This document shows positions 33,642 through 42,634 of a stretch of 64,000 bases of DNA, in pieces (position 1 is the first letter of the stretch; every line of letters begins with the position of its first letter). The translations under genes and the position numbers were made by a program. Below the pieces are notes generated by a model. The model searched no databases. It worked only from the letters and a program-made list of their open reading frames with translations, and was not told the DNA's origin. Location of the stretch: positions 186,001 to 250,000 of the forward strand of contig NZ_JAFCJS010000004.1 in the NCBI RefSeq assembly GCF_018130825.1, read 5' to 3'. This DNA comes from Bradyrhizobium liaoningense (GTDB taxonomy: Bacteria > Pseudomonadota > Alphaproteobacteria > Rhizobiales > Xanthobacteraceae).

Positions 33642-35030
33642 ATGAGCACGATCGATACCGGCCTGACGCTTCTGAAGAGCGCCGCCGGCCGCGTTTCGGC
33701 CGCCAATGGCTGGATGGGCAATGCGTTCAAGGGCTGGATGCCGACCGGCCTCTATGCCCGCGCGCTGCTCATCATGATCGTGCCGATGGTGATCCTGCAG
33801 TCGGTCGTCGCCTTCGTGTTCATGGAGCGGCACTGGAACACGGTGACGCGCCGCCTGTCGGCCGCCGTCGTGCAGGACATCGCCGCGCTCATCGACGTCT
33901 ACAAGGGCTATCCGCAGGACCGGGATCGCGACCAGATCCGCCGCATCGCGCAGCAGCGCCTCGGCCTCGTCGTCGACTTCCTGCCCGCCGGCGACATGCC
34001 GCCGCCGGGGCCGAAGCCGTTCTTCTCGCTGCTCGACCAGACGCTGTCGGTGCAGCTCGGCCGCCAGATCGGCCGCTCGTTCTGGATCGACACGGTCGGC
34101 CGCTCCAACCTCGTCGAGATCCGCATCCAGCTCGACGATGCCGTGATGCGCGTGTTCGCGCAGCGCAGCGCCGCCTATGCCTCGAACTCGGAGATCTTCC
34201 TATTCTGGATGGTCGGCACGTCCTCGATCCTCCTGATCGTCGCGGTGCTGTTCCTGCGGAACCAGATCAAGCCGATCCTGCGGCTCGCGGATGCCGCCGA
34301 GAGTTTCGGCAAGGGCCGCGAGGCGCCGAACTTCCGGCCGCGCGGCGCGCGCGAGGTACGGCGCGCGGCGGTCGCCTTCCTCGAGATGAAGTCGCGCATC
34401 GAGCGCACGATGGAGCAGCGCACCGCGATGCTCGCCGGCGTCAGCCACGATCTGCGCACCATCCTGACCCGCTTCAAGCTCGAGCTGGCGCTGATCGGCG
34501 ACAGCCCCGAGCTCGAAGGCATGCGCAAGGACGTCGACGAGATGTCAATGATGCTGGAGGACTACCTCGCTTTTGCCCGCGGCGATTCCGGCGAGCAGTC
34601 GCAGCCGACCGACATGGCGCAGGCGCTCGAGGAGCTGCGCAGCGATGCCGAGCGCCACGGCCACACCGCGACCGTGGCGTTCAACGGCCTGCCCGTGGTG
34701 ACGGTGAAACCGGCCTCGTTCAAGCGCTGCCTCGCCAACCTCGTCACCAACGCGGCGCGCTACGGGAAGAGCATCGCCATCACCGGCCAGCGCGATCACC
34801 GTTATTTGACCGTCACGGTCGACGACGACGGTCCGGGTATCCCGGCGCATTTGCGCGAAGAGGTGTTCAAGCCGTTCCTGCGGCTGGACAACGCCCGCAA
34901 CCAGGACGAAGGCGGCACCGGCCTTGGCCTCGCCATCGCCCGCGACATCGCCCGCTCCCATGGCGGCGACATCACGCTGGGTGACAGCCCGATGGGGGGA
35001 TTGCGGGCGAGCGTGCGGATACCGGTGTAG
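33642..35030 (+). CDS. EnvZ-like sensor histidine kinase
   Basis: The 462-aa membrane kinase has TM1 at about residues 40-62, a periplasmic domain (63-185), TM2 at 186-206, HAMP (207-258), a HisKA domain with phospho-His269 (AGVSHDLRTILTRFKLEL) and a HATPase domain ending in GTGLGLAIARDI. The H-box of EnvZ-type kinases is normally SHDLRTPLTR; here Pro is Ile. It is the likely partner of the OmpR-type regulator upstream; the signal is unknown. Confidence 0.93.
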   Translation: MSTIDTGLTLLKSAAGRVSAANGWMGNAFKGWMPTGLYARALLIMIVPMVILQSVVAFVFMERHWNTVTRRLSAAVVQDIAALIDVYKGYPQDRDRDQIRRIAQQRLGLVVDFLPAGDMPPPGPKPFFSLLDQTLSVQLGRQIGRSFWIDTVGRSNLVEIRIQLDDAVMRVFAQRSAAYASNSEIFLFWMVGTSSILLIVAVLFLRNQIKPILRLADAAESFGKGREAPNFRPRGAREVRRAAVAFLEMKSRIERTMEQRTAMLAGVSHDLRTILTRFKLELALIGDSPELEGMRKDVDEMSMMLEDYLAFARGDSGEQSQPTDMAQALEELRSDAERHGHTATVAFNGLPVVTVKPASFKRCLANLVTNAARYGKSIAITGQRDHRYLTVTVDDDGPGIPAHLREEVFKPFLRLDNARNQDEGGTGLGLAIARDIARSHGGDITLGDSPMGGLRASVRIPV

Positions 35031-35040
35031 GCGCCGTACT

Positions 35041-35072
35041 TCACCTCTCCCCGTAAGAACGGGGCGAGGGAG
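35041..35072. repeat. CACCTCTCCCCG inverted repeat
   Basis: TCACCTCTCCCCG / CGGGGCGAGGG hairpin after the histidine kinase stop, a short member of the 3890 family. Confidence 0.55.
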
Positions 35073-35097
35073 CGCACCGACTGCGCGGCGACCGCAC

Positions 35098-35628
35098 CTA
35101 CTTCGGCAGCAGGCTCTTCAGCTTGTCCATGTCGCGCACGTTCATCTTGAAGCCGCCGGGCATGACGATGTCGCCGGGCTTCTGGTCGGGCTTGCAGGCC
35201 CCGAGCCACTTCGCTTCGAGCTGCACCGTCGTATCGCGCCCCGCAGCGCCGGCGACGCCGCCTTGCGCATGCGAGGTGGTCTTCACCGTGTAGGCCGAGT
35301 TGAAGTCGCCCGTGATCTCGGCATGCGAGGTCGTGCTGACGCCGGCGACGCTGCACTCGGAATCGCTGACATAGCCGGTCGCGGTCTTCTTGATCTCCTG
35401 CTTGGCGCAGATCTGCTTGGCCATCGGGGAGACGTTGTTGCTCATCTCCTTGTCGACGGTCTCGTCGGTGCAGTGCTGCATGGTCATCTCGGGCATCGCC
35501 GAGCCGGTCCTGACCATCTTCATTTCCCAGAGGCCGGCCTTGCGCACCGGCAGGTCGTCGGCAGAGGCGCCGGCTGCCGACAACACAACGCAAAGGGCCG
35601 AGCCGAGCAAAGCGAGTTTGCGCGTCAT
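35098..35628 (-). CDS. Exported DUF3617 protein
   Basis: The 176-aa protein has a signal peptide (about residues 1-23, ending SAAGASA) and the DUF3617 pattern: GLWEMKMVRTGSAMPEMTMQHCTDE, then CSVAGVSTTSHAEITGDFNSAYT, and a basic C-terminal segment. Its cysteines (in MQHCTDE, KQICAKQ, SECSV and GACKPDQ) may form disulfides. DUF3617 proteins are periplasmic and uncharacterised. The start MTRKLALLGSA was chosen; an in-frame Met six codons earlier is less likely. Confidence 0.85.
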   Translation of the reverse strand: MTRKLALLGSALCVVLSAAGASADDLPVRKAGLWEMKMVRTGSAMPEMTMQHCTDETVDKEMSNNVSPMAKQICAKQEIKKTATGYVSDSECSVAGVSTTSHAEITGDFNSAYTVKTTSHAQGGVAGAAGRDTTVQLEAKWLGACKPDQKPGDIVMPGGFKMNVRDMDKLKSLLPK

Positions 35629-35669
35629 GAGGGAAGCTCCCGGCAAAGAGATTGCGACGTTACGACGCC

Positions 35670-35963
35670 TCAGTAGAGCGTGCGGATCGGCCGGTCGGCG
35701 GCGCCATAGGGCACCCAGCGGCAGGAGAACGAGATGTATCCACCCTCATAGGCCTGCACGCCCAGGAATTTGACGACCTTGCCGTAGCGCGCGCAATGAT
35801 CGACCGCGACCTGCCGCGCATCGACCTGGTTCGCCATCGAATAGGCGATGATACCGCCGGTGTCGTTACCCTTGAACGGAGGCACCGGAAGGATATCGGC
35901 GCGCGCCGACTGGCTCGCCATCATACCCAGGGCAAGAAGGCCCGCGGCCGCAATGATTCGCAT
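35670..35963 (-). CDS. Small exported protein of unknown function, 97 aa
   Basis: The protein begins MRIIAAAGLLALGMMASQSARA, a signal peptide with a likely AxA site. The mature part has a pair of cysteines (HCARYG and SFSCRWVP) that may form a disulfide. GGAG lies 8 bp upstream of this ATG. An in-frame GTG three codons earlier is an alternative start. Function unknown; it is adjacent to another small exported protein gene on the same strand. Confidence 0.65.
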   Translation of the reverse strand: MRIIAAAGLLALGMMASQSARADILPVPPFKGNDTGGIIAYSMANQVDARQVAVDHCARYGKVVKFLGVQAYEGGYISFSCRWVPYGAADRPIRTLY

Positions 35964-36144
35964 TCCCGTCACTCCAATTGGCTGGCACTAGTTTACGGTG
36001 CCGGGGCCAAAGTGAAAAGAACCGAGGCCGGCCGGCCGCGCCGTTCTGGTCAACTCCTGGCGAAGTGTTGCCGCGCTGCACTTGACCTCTTCCGGCCTTC
36101 GCGGCACCGTTCGAGCTTCGAAGACCCAGCTGTCCGGATTGCCC

Positions 36145-36606
36145 ATGCGCGCCCCCTCCCTGAAATCGCTCCGCTTCGCCGCCATGCTCGGCCTCATGTT
36201 CGGGGCGCTGTCGCTCGGCGAGGCCCGGGCCGCCAATCCGCTGGAGCTGAACTTCTGGCTGAGCGGGCCGCGCTATGACGGCGCCGTCGCCGATTGCGAC
36301 AGGGCGCTGCCGACGATCGCCACCCAGTTCTGGGAGAAGGAAAGCTCGTTCTGGAATTCCTCGTTGAAGATCACGGGCTTCTCGGCCGTTCGCGAGGTCG
36401 CCTTCCGGCCCTGGCAGTCCGACAACATCCCGCGCCGCTACTGCACCGGCGAGGCCATGCTCACTGACGGCAAGGTGCGCAAGGTGCATTTCTCGATCAT
36501 CGAGGATGGCGGCTTTGCCGGTTACGGCAACGGCGTCGAATGGTGCGTGGTCGGGCTCGATCGCAACTGGGCCTACAACCCGGCCTGCCGCGCCGCGAGG
36601 CAGTAA
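36145..36606 (+). CDS. Exported protein of unknown function, 153 aa
   Basis: The protein begins MRAPSLKSLRFAAMLGLMFG, a signal peptide ending near AEARAAN. The mature part includes RYDGAVADCDRALPTIATQF and a possible disulfide pair (RYCTGEA, EWCVVGL). It is a soluble, aromatic-rich periplasmic domain. I do not recognise the family. Homologs appear common in Bradyrhizobiaceae, but this is not verified here. Confidence 0.7.
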   Translation: MRAPSLKSLRFAAMLGLMFGALSLGEARAANPLELNFWLSGPRYDGAVADCDRALPTIATQFWEKESSFWNSSLKITGFSAVREVAFRPWQSDNIPRRYCTGEAMLTDGKVRKVHFSIIEDGGFAGYGNGVEWCVVGLDRNWAYNPACRAARQ

Positions 36607-36725
36607 TTCGAACGCCCTGATTCGGCCCGATCAAGCGGCCGAACGAGCGGCGCACGAAGTTTGTTCTTGAAATGTTCTCATCGCCTGCTAGGCTCGATTG
36701 CACAGTCTAGTTGAGGGGCGTCGCC

Positions 36726-37418
36726 ATGTTTCATTCCAGATTGCGTTCGTTCTCCCGTCTTGTGATCTCACTCACCCTTGCCGCCGGGCTGGTTTCGCTC
36801 GCCGGCGGCGCGAAAGCCCAGGACAGGCGGCAGAACGCGCCCGGCGAATTCGATTTCTATGTGCTGTCGCTGTCATGGTCGCCGTCGTTCTGCGAGGAAG
36901 CGGCCGAGCGTGGCGGCCGCTCCCAGATTCAGTGCAGCGGCCGGCCCTACGCCTTCGTGGTGCACGGGCTGTGGCCGCAATATGAGAACGGCTTTCCGGA
37001 ATATTGCCAGCGGCCGGCGCCGCGGCTGAGCCGCAGCATCGTTTCCTCCATGCTCGACCTGATGCCGGCGCCGGGCCTGATCTTCAACGAGTGGGACAAG
37101 CACGGCACCTGCTCGGGTCTCGCCGACCGCGGCTATTTCGAGACGATCCGCAAGGCGCGCGCCGCGATCAAGATTCCGGCCGAGTTTCTCGATCTGTCGC
37201 AGGCCAAGACCGTCGCGCCCGGTGACGTCGAGGAGGCCTTCATCAAGGCCAATCCGGGCCTCAGCAGCGCCGCCGTCTCGGTCACCTGCAACCGGACGCG
37301 ATTGTCCGAGGTCCGGATCTGCCTCAGCAAGGACCTGCAATTCCGCGCCTGCGAGGAGATCGACCGCCGCGCCTGCCGCCGCGACCAGGTGACGATGCCG
37401 CCGATCAGGGGTGGATAG
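36726..37418 (+). CDS. Periplasmic ribonuclease T2
   Basis: RNase T2 cleaves RNA non-specifically through a 2',3'-cyclic intermediate. After a signal peptide (about residues 1-31, ending GGAKAQ) the 230-aa protein has both catalytic sequences: CAS-1 FVVHGLWPQ with the first His and CAS-2 NEWDKHGTCSG with Glu, Lys and the second His. Conserved Cys residues (FCEEAA, IQCSGR, HGTC, VTCNR) fit the disulfides of the fold. An in-frame TTG upstream gives a longer start, but ATG at 36726 opens the signal peptide. Confidence 0.93.
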   Translation: MFHSRLRSFSRLVISLTLAAGLVSLAGGAKAQDRRQNAPGEFDFYVLSLSWSPSFCEEAAERGGRSQIQCSGRPYAFVVHGLWPQYENGFPEYCQRPAPRLSRSIVSSMLDLMPAPGLIFNEWDKHGTCSGLADRGYFETIRKARAAIKIPAEFLDLSQAKTVAPGDVEEAFIKANPGLSSAAVSVTCNRTRLSEVRICLSKDLQFRACEEIDRRACRRDQVTMPPIRGG

Positions 37419-37422
37419 AGTT

Positions 37423-37530
37423 CGTCATTCCGGTTCGCGCGGAAGCGCGAACCCGGAAATCCATCTCGCCACAAACAATGCTGACAGATGGATTTTAGGC
37501 TCGGTGCTGCGCACCGCCCCGAAATGACGG
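37423..37530. repeat. CGTCATTCCGG inverted repeat
   Basis: Outer arms CGTCATTCCGG / CCGAAATGACG. Inside are the GTTCGCGCGGAAGCGCGAAC hairpin and the pair AAATCCATC / GATGGATTT. It lies directly between the RNase T2 gene and rlmJ. Confidence 0.75.
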
Positions 37531-37567
37531 GAGTTACTTTCATCGCGCGATGTCGTAACTCTCCGCC

Positions 37568-38428
37568 ATGAACTACCGACACGCCTTCCACGCCGGCAAC
37601 TTCGCCGATGTCATCAAGCACATCGTGCTGGCGCGCATCATCACCTATCTGCAGGACAAGCCGGCCGCGTTCCGCGTCATCGACACCCATGCCGGGGCCG
37701 GCCTCTACGATCTCGAAAGCGACGAGGCGCGCCGCGGCGGCGAGTGGCTGACCGGCATCGCGCGGCTGATGCAGGCGCGCCTGTCGAACGAGACCATTGC
37801 ACTGACCAAGCCCTATCTCGACATCGTCCGCGCCTTCAATCCGAAGGGCGAGCTCAAGGTCTATCCGGGCTCGCCGCTGATCGCGCGCGGCCTGCTGCGG
37901 CCGCAGGACCGTCTCGTCGCCTGCGAGCTCGAGCCCAAGGCGCGCAAGGCGCTGATCGATGTGCTGCGCCGCGACGAGCAGGCTCGCGTGGTCGATCTCG
38001 ACGGCTGGGTGGCACTGCCGGCCTTCGTGCCGCCGAAAGAGCGCCGTGGTCTCGTGCTGATCGATCCGCCGTTCGAGGCAAAGAACGAGTTCGAACGGCT
38101 GGGCGAAGCCTTCTCGGCAGCCTTCGCGAAATGGCCGACCGGTATCTATGTAATCTGGTATCCCGCAAAGAACCGCCGTGCCACCGACACACTGGCGCAA
38201 TCAGTGGCGCGGCTCGCAGCCGCAGCAAAACCACCGGGCAAATGCCTGCGTCTCGAATTCAGCGCCGCACCGCAACTCGACGGCGCCCCCCTCACCTCCA
38301 CCGGGCTCTTGATCGTCAATCCGCCCTACACGCTGCACGGCGAGCTCAAAACCATCCTGCCCGAGCTGGAGATGCCGCTCGGCCAGGGCGGCGCTGCCAG
38401 ATTCCGATTAGAGGTACCCAAGACGTAA
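37568..38428 (+). CDS. rlmJ: 23S rRNA A2030 N6-methyltransferase
   Basis: RlmJ methylates A2030 of 23S rRNA. The 286-aa protein starts MNYRHAFHAGNFADVIKH, the N-terminal signature of the family, has the SAM-site region VIDTHAGAGLYDL and the catalytic-loop region LVLIDPPFEAKNEF with DPPF motif. The stop codon lies inside the first unit of a 27-bp tandem repeat, so the second unit is untranslated. Confidence 0.95.
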   Translation: MNYRHAFHAGNFADVIKHIVLARIITYLQDKPAAFRVIDTHAGAGLYDLESDEARRGGEWLTGIARLMQARLSNETIALTKPYLDIVRAFNPKGELKVYPGSPLIARGLLRPQDRLVACELEPKARKALIDVLRRDEQARVVDLDGWVALPAFVPPKERRGLVLIDPPFEAKNEFERLGEAFSAAFAKWPTGIYVIWYPAKNRRATDTLAQSVARLAAAAKPPGKCLRLEFSAAPQLDGAPLTSTGLLIVNPPYTLHGELKTILPELEMPLGQGGAARFRLEVPKT

Positions 38429-38462
38429 CACTCCGTAGAGGTACCCACGACGTAACACTCCG
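38409..38462 (+). repeat. 27-bp tandem duplication over the rlmJ stop codon
   Basis: Two copies of a 27-bp unit (starting TAGAGGTACCCA, ending GTAACACTCCG) lie at 38409-38435 and 38436-38462, identical except at one base. The unit length is a multiple of three and contains the stop codon TAA of rlmJ, so the duplication does not alter the protein. Confidence 0.85.
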
Positions 38463-38707
38463 GCATTCTTGGGAAAAATATGCAGTAGCGGTAGTCAATC
38501 CGCAACGAACCGTATTATGCTGTTTGCGTGACTGGCTTTACGTTCCGCTTCCGCGAATGGTTGCGGCGGAGTGAAGGCCCTAAGAAAGATCCGATCGGGC
38601 CGATAAGGCTCGCTCAAGGATGGCCAGCTCCCGGGCTCCGTATTGCCCGGTCATGTCGTGACGTGCGTCTGCGTCGCGACGGAGGAGCAATGAGGGGGAG
38701 TTTCCCG

Positions 38708-38923
38708 ATGGCCATGACGGGAACGGTCAAGTTCTTCAACGGCGAGCGCGGCTACGGCTTCATCAAGCCCGACGACGGCGGTCGCGATGTCTTCGTTCAC
38801 ATCACCGCTGTTGAGCGGGCGGGATTGAAGGACCTTGCCGAAGGACAGCGTATTACTTTCGAAGTCGAACCGGACAAGAAGGGGAAGGGACCGAAGGCGG
38901 TCAACCTGGTCATCCTTTCCTAG
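38708..38923 (+). CDS. cspA: Cold-shock domain protein
   Basis: A 71-aa cold-shock protein: MAMTGTVKFFNGERGYGFIK holds the RNP1-type GYGFIK motif, and DVFVHIT is the RNP2-type motif that binds single-stranded RNA or DNA. These proteins melt RNA structure and are often induced at low temperature. The start is preceded by AGGGGGAG. The long region between rlmJ and this gene (38463-38707) probably includes its promoter and 5' leader, where cold-shock genes are often regulated. Confidence 0.93.
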   Translation: MAMTGTVKFFNGERGYGFIKPDDGGRDVFVHITAVERAGLKDLAEGQRITFEVEPDKKGKGPKAVNLVILS

Positions 38924-38932
38924 CGTGCCCTG

Positions 38933-38960
38933 AAAAAAATCCCGGCCGCGAGCGGCCGGG
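38933..38960 (-). terminator. Strong rho-independent terminator for omp gene
   Basis: On the minus strand a perfect CCCGGCCGC/GCGGCCGGG stem (38941-38949 and 38952-38960) is followed by T7. It terminates the outer-membrane protein gene, and the cold-shock gene ends just on the other side. Confidence 0.85.
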
Positions 38961-38992
38961 AGGCTGTGGTCCGGTATTTTCTTCTTCAGCTA

Positions 38993-39613
38993 TCAGAAGT
39001 GATAGTTCACGCCTGCGCGCACAACGCTGGCGCTGTAGCCGTTCGACACGCCGGTGATTGCGAACTGGCTCGTCGACAGGTCGATATAGAGATATTCGAG
39101 CTTGGCACTCCAGTTCGGAGCGAGGCCCACTTCCGCACCAGCACCGATGGTCCAGCCGGCGGTGGTGTGCGACTCGGTCCAGCCGAAGGTCTGCGCGCGC
39201 AGCTCGCCGAAAGCGAGGCCGGCGGTGCCGTAGAACAGCACGTTGCTGAAGGCATAGCCGGCGCGGCCGCGCAGCGTGCCGAACCACGGATTGGAAAACT
39301 TCCACGGCGCGAAGGTGTCGTCGGCGCCGGCGGCCTGGATGTCGCCCTCGACGCCGAACACCCACGGGCCGTTCTGGAAATTGTAGCCGGCCTGGATGCC
39401 GCCGACGAAGCCGGACGGCTTCGATGGGTTGTTGTCGACCGACCCCCATTCGTAGCCGATGTTGCCGCCGAGATATGGACCCGCCCAGCTATATGCATTG
39501 AGCGGCTGGTTGACGGTATAGGGCGCTCGCTGCCCGTAATTGAGATCGGCGGCCTCTGCCGAAGCTGTCCAGCCGGCAACCAACGCGGCCGCGCCCACAA
39601 CGAGCCTCTTCAT
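38993..39613 (-). CDS. Outer-membrane beta-barrel protein, Omp25/Omp31-like
   Basis: The 206-aa protein has a signal peptide (MKRLVVGAAALVAGWTASAEA), then SWAGPYLGGNIGYEWGS and regularly alternating strands (GGIQAGYNFQ, VFGVEGDIQA, GRAGYAFSNVLFYGTAGLAFG). It ends in an aromatic Phe (AGVNYHF), the signal for outer-membrane barrel assembly. This fits the Omp25/Omp31 family of rhizobia and Brucella. An in-frame GTG one codon upstream is possible. A CtrA-type box and inverted repeat lie about 110-155 bp upstream. Confidence 0.92.
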   Translation of the reverse strand: MKRLVVGAAALVAGWTASAEAADLNYGQRAPYTVNQPLNAYSWAGPYLGGNIGYEWGSVDNNPSKPSGFVGGIQAGYNFQNGPWVFGVEGDIQAAGADDTFAPWKFSNPWFGTLRGRAGYAFSNVLFYGTAGLAFGELRAQTFGWTESHTTAGWTIGAGAEVGLAPNWSAKLEYLYIDLSTSQFAITGVSNGYSASVVRAGVNYHF

Positions 39614-39727
39614 CACTTAACTCCAACGCAACTGCCGCCCCGCGAACGCCCGCGCCGCCGCGCGAGGCGAAACCGCGTGGTTACGGAACCAAGAACCTTT
39701 CGCGTAGGATTTATCGAGAGTTTTAAG

Positions 39728-39742
39728 TTAAAGGCCTGTTAA
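39728..39742. promoter_or_regulatory. Perfect CtrA-type box TTAA-N7-TTAA
   Basis: TTAA (39728-39731), seven bases, then TTAA (39739-39742) matches the consensus of CtrA, the cell-cycle master regulator of Alphaproteobacteria. Three further TTAA sequences lie at 39723, 39760 and 39769. It lies in the divergent region between the outer-membrane protein gene and uvrC. Whether CtrA binds is inferred. Confidence 0.55.
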
Positions 39743-39768
39743 GCCGGGTTACCGCGCTCTTAACAGGC
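39734..39768. promoter_or_regulatory. 10-bp inverted repeat overlapping the CtrA box
   Basis: GCCTGTTAAG (39734-39743) and CTTAACAGGC (39759-39768) form a perfect inverted repeat with a 15-bp spacer. It may be a regulator dimer site, or a transcript hairpin for either flanking gene. Confidence 0.45.
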
Positions 39769-39861
39769 TTAAGCAAGCGTTACCGGGAACCGCGCCGCCA
39801 TCCTGTGCGTGCCGCACGGCCGGAACTTCAAATCGGTCCCCCCAGCGCCTAAATTCGCATC

Positions 39862-41919
39862 ATGGTTCACGATTCCACCGACAATCCGGACGACCGCGCG
39901 CGCAAATCGCCGCAAGCCGCTGCGAACGACGTGCCGCCCGGGGGGCTGGCCGCGCCCGACGTCGATCCCGCCACCACGGGCGGCGACGACGAGGACGATG
40001 CGCTGCTGCCCGATATCCTCGAAGAGAGCGGCGCGGTCGGCGACGAGCCGTTGGCGACCGGCCACGAAGCGATCGAGCGCGCGGTCCGGCTCGCCCCGAC
40101 CTCGCCCGGCGTCTACCGCATGCTCAACGCCAATGCCGACGTGCTCTATGTTGGCAAGGCCAAGAACGTCAAAAAGCGCCTGTCCAACTACGCGCGCCAG
40201 AGCGCGCCGCAGCCGGCGCGCATCCTGCGCATGATCGCAGCCACCGTGACGGTGGAGATCGTCTCGACCAACACCGAGACCGAGGCGCTGCTGCTCGAAG
40301 CCAACCTGATCAAGCAGCTGCGGCCGCGCTTCAACGTGCAACTGCGCGACGACAAGTCGTTTCCCTATATCCTGATCACCGGCGATCATTGGGCGCCGCA
40401 GATCCTGAAACATCGCGGCGCGCAGACGCGGCCCGGGCGCTATTTCGGCCCGTTCGCCTCCGCCGGAGCGGTCAACCGCACCATCACGGCGCTGCAGCGC
40501 GCGTTCCTGATCCGCTCCTGCACCGATTCCTTCTTCGAGAGCCGCACCCGGCCCTGCCTGCTCTATCAGATCCGCCGCTGCGCCGGCCCCTGCACCCGCG
40601 AGATCGATTTCGGCGGCTATTCGACGCTGGTGCGCGAGGCGAGCGATTTCCTCTCCGGCAAGAGCCACGCGGTGAAGCAGGAGCTCGCCGGCGAGATGGA
40701 GAAGGCCTCGAGCGAACTCGAGTTCGAGCGCGCCGCGCTTTACCGCGACCGCCTCGCCGCGCTGTCGGCAATCCAGTCGCAGCAGGGCATCAATCCGCGC
40801 ACGGTGGAGGAAGCCGACGTGTTCGCCATCCACCAGGAGGGCGGCTTCTCCTGCGTCGAAGTGTTCTTCTTCCGCACCGGCCAGAACTGGGGCAACCGCG
40901 CCTATTTCCCGCGCGCGGAGAAGACCTTCACGCCGGAGGAAGTGCTCGGCTCGTTCCTCGCCCAGTTCTACGACGACAAGCCGCCACCGAAGAACATCCT
41001 GCTCTCGCACGAGATCGAGGAGAGCGAGCTGCTCGCCAACGCGCTCTCGATCAAGGCCGGCCACAAGGTCGAGGTCACCGCGCCCAAGCGCGGCGAGAAG
41101 AAGGAGCTCGTCGCCCACGCGCTGACCAATGCGCGCGAGGCGCTCGGCCGCAAGCTCGCGGACACCGCGACCCAGAGCCGCCTGCTCGACGCCATGGCCG
41201 CGACGCTCAGCCTGCCGCATGCGCCCAAGCGCATCGAGGTCTACGACAACAGCCACATCCAGGGCACCAATGCGGTCGGCGCTATGATCGTCGCCGGCCC
41301 CGACGGCTTCGTGAAGAACCAGTACCGCAAGTTCAACATCAAGTCGGAAGGGATCACGCCGGGCGACGACTTCGCCATGATGCGCGAGGTGCTGGAGCGC
41401 CGCTTCAAGCGCCTGATCAATCCGCCCGAGGAGGGCGCCAAGGTCAAGGATGATGACTTCCCGCAATGGCCCGACCTCGTGATCATCGACGGCGGCCGCG
41501 GCCAGCTCAATGCGGTGCGCGAGATCTTTGCCAATCTCGGCCTGACCCAGGTGTCGCTGATGTCGGTCGCCAAGGGGCCGGACCGGGATGCCGGGCGCGA
41601 GACCCTGTTCATGCCGGATCGCGAGGCGATCAAGCTGGAGCCGCGCGATCCCGTGCTCTATTTCATCCAGCGCCTGCGCGACGAGGCCCACCGCTTCGTC
41701 ATCGGCTCGCACCGCAAGCTGCGAAAGAAGGACATCCGCGAGGCCGGCCTGCAGGAGATTCCGGGCATCGGCCCGTCACGCAAACGTGCCTTGCTGCACC
41801 ATTTCGGAACCCTGAAGGAGATCGAACGGGCCTCGATCGCCGATCTCGGCAAGGTTCCGGGGGTGAGCGCCGAAAGCGCCCGCAGGATTTTCGAGTATTT
41901 CCATCCCCAGCCGGGGTGA
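39862..41919 (+). CDS. uvrC: Excinuclease ABC subunit C
   Basis: UvrC makes both incisions in nucleotide excision repair. The 685-aa protein has a disordered acidic N-terminal extension (about residues 1-65), the GIY-YIG nuclease ([20 protein letters not shown]), a UVR domain, the RNase H-like endonuclease domain with [16 protein letters not shown] and [10 protein letters not shown], and C-terminal HhH motifs ([12 protein letters not shown]). The N-terminal extension is longer than in E. coli. It is followed by pgsA. Confidence 0.96.
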   Translation: MVHDSTDNPDDRARKSPQAAANDVPPGGLAAPDVDPATTGGDDEDDALLPDILEESGAVGDEPLATGHEAIERAVRLAPTSPGVYRMLNANADVLYVGKAKNVKKRLSNYARQSAPQPARILRMIAATVTVEIVSTNTETEALLLEANLIKQLRPRFNVQLRDDKSFPYILITGDHWAPQILKHRGAQTRPGRYFGPFASAGAVNRTITALQRAFLIRSCTDSFFESRTRPCLLYQIRRCAGPCTREIDFGGYSTLVREASDFLSGKSHAVKQELAGEMEKASSELEFERAALYRDRLAALSAIQSQQGINPRTVEEADVFAIHQEGGFSCVEVFFFRTGQNWGNRAYFPRAEKTFTPEEVLGSFLAQFYDDKPPPKNILLSHEIEESELLANALSIKAGHKVEVTAPKRGEKKELVAHALTNAREALGRKLADTATQSRLLDAMAATLSLPHAPKRIEVYDNSHIQGTNAVGAMIVAGPDGFVKNQYRKFNIKSEGITPGDDFAMMREVLERRFKRLINPPEEGAKVKDDDFPQWPDLVIIDGGRGQLNAVREIFANLGLTQVSLMSVAKGPDRDAGRETLFMPDREAIKLEPRDPVLYFIQRLRDEAHRFVIGSHRKLRKKDIREAGLQEIPGIGPSRKRALLHHFGTLKEIERASIADLGKVPGVSAESARRIFEYFHPQPG

Positions 41920-42016
41920 ACTAAAGGGGGACCGCGGTCATAAGGGCGTCGCATCCGGCATCGCATTTGTGAGCGGGACGGTTGACCTTCAGCCTTGAGC
42001 GGTATTGGTAGGACGG

Positions 42017-42634
42017 ATGAACATCGCCACGACACGAGGGACAACCAGCCGCGCGATGTCCCTCCCCAACATCCTGACCTATGGCCGGATCGCCGCGATC
42101 CCGGTCGTGGTCGGATGCATCTATGCGCAGTCGATTCTGGATCAGCCGCTCTGGCTGCGCTGGCTCGCGGTCGCCATCTTCATCGCGGCCGCGGTCACCG
42201 ATTACCTCGACGGCTATTACGCGCGGATCTGGAATCAGCAATCGGCGTTCGGCCGGATGCTCGACCCGATCGCCGACAAGCTGCTGGTCGCCTCCTGCCT
42301 GCTGATGCTGGCCGCCGACGGCATCATCCACGGCTGGTCGTTGTGGGCCGCCATCGTGATCCTGTGCCGCGAGATCCTGGTCTCGGGTCTGCGCGAATAC
42401 CTCGCCGCGCTCCGCGTCAGCGTGCCCGTGACCAAGCTTGCGAAGTGGAAGACCACGGTCCAGCTGGTCGCCATCGGCTTCCTGCTCGCGGGACCTGCCG
42501 GCGACGAGGTGGTGCCCGTGGTCTCGATGATCGGACTGGCGCTGCTGTGGGCCTCGGCGATTCTGACCATCTACACCGGCTACGACTATTTCCGCGCCGG
42601 CATCCATCACCTCATCAAGGAGGATGAGGGATGA
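42017..42634 (+). CDS. pgsA: CDP-diacylglycerol-glycerol-3-phosphate phosphatidyltransferase
   Basis: PgsA makes phosphatidylglycerol phosphate in the inner membrane. The 205-aa protein has several hydrophobic helices and the complete CDP-alcohol phosphotransferase motif DYLDGYYARI...G...D...D (Asp62, Asp65, Gly66, Ala69, Arg70, Gly79, Asp83, Asp87). The start MNIATTRGTT follows TAGGACGG; an upstream in-frame TTG is possible. Its stop overlaps the moaD start by four bases. PG is also the substrate of Lgt. Confidence 0.94.
   Translation: MNIATTRGTTSRAMSLPNILTYGRIAAIPVVVGCIYAQSILDQPLWLRWLAVAIFIAAAVTDYLDGYYARIWNQQSAFGRMLDPIADKLLVASCLLMLAADGIIHGWSLWAAIVILCREILVSGLREYLAALRVSVPVTKLAKWKTTVQLVAIGFLLAGPAGDEVVPVVSMIGLALLWASAILTIYTGYDYFRAGIHHLIKEDEG

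Noticed and set aside
38409-38462. Tandem 27-bp units as a CRISPR remnant
   Set aside because: There are only two units, directly adjacent with no spacers, overlapping a stop codon, and no cas gene is near.
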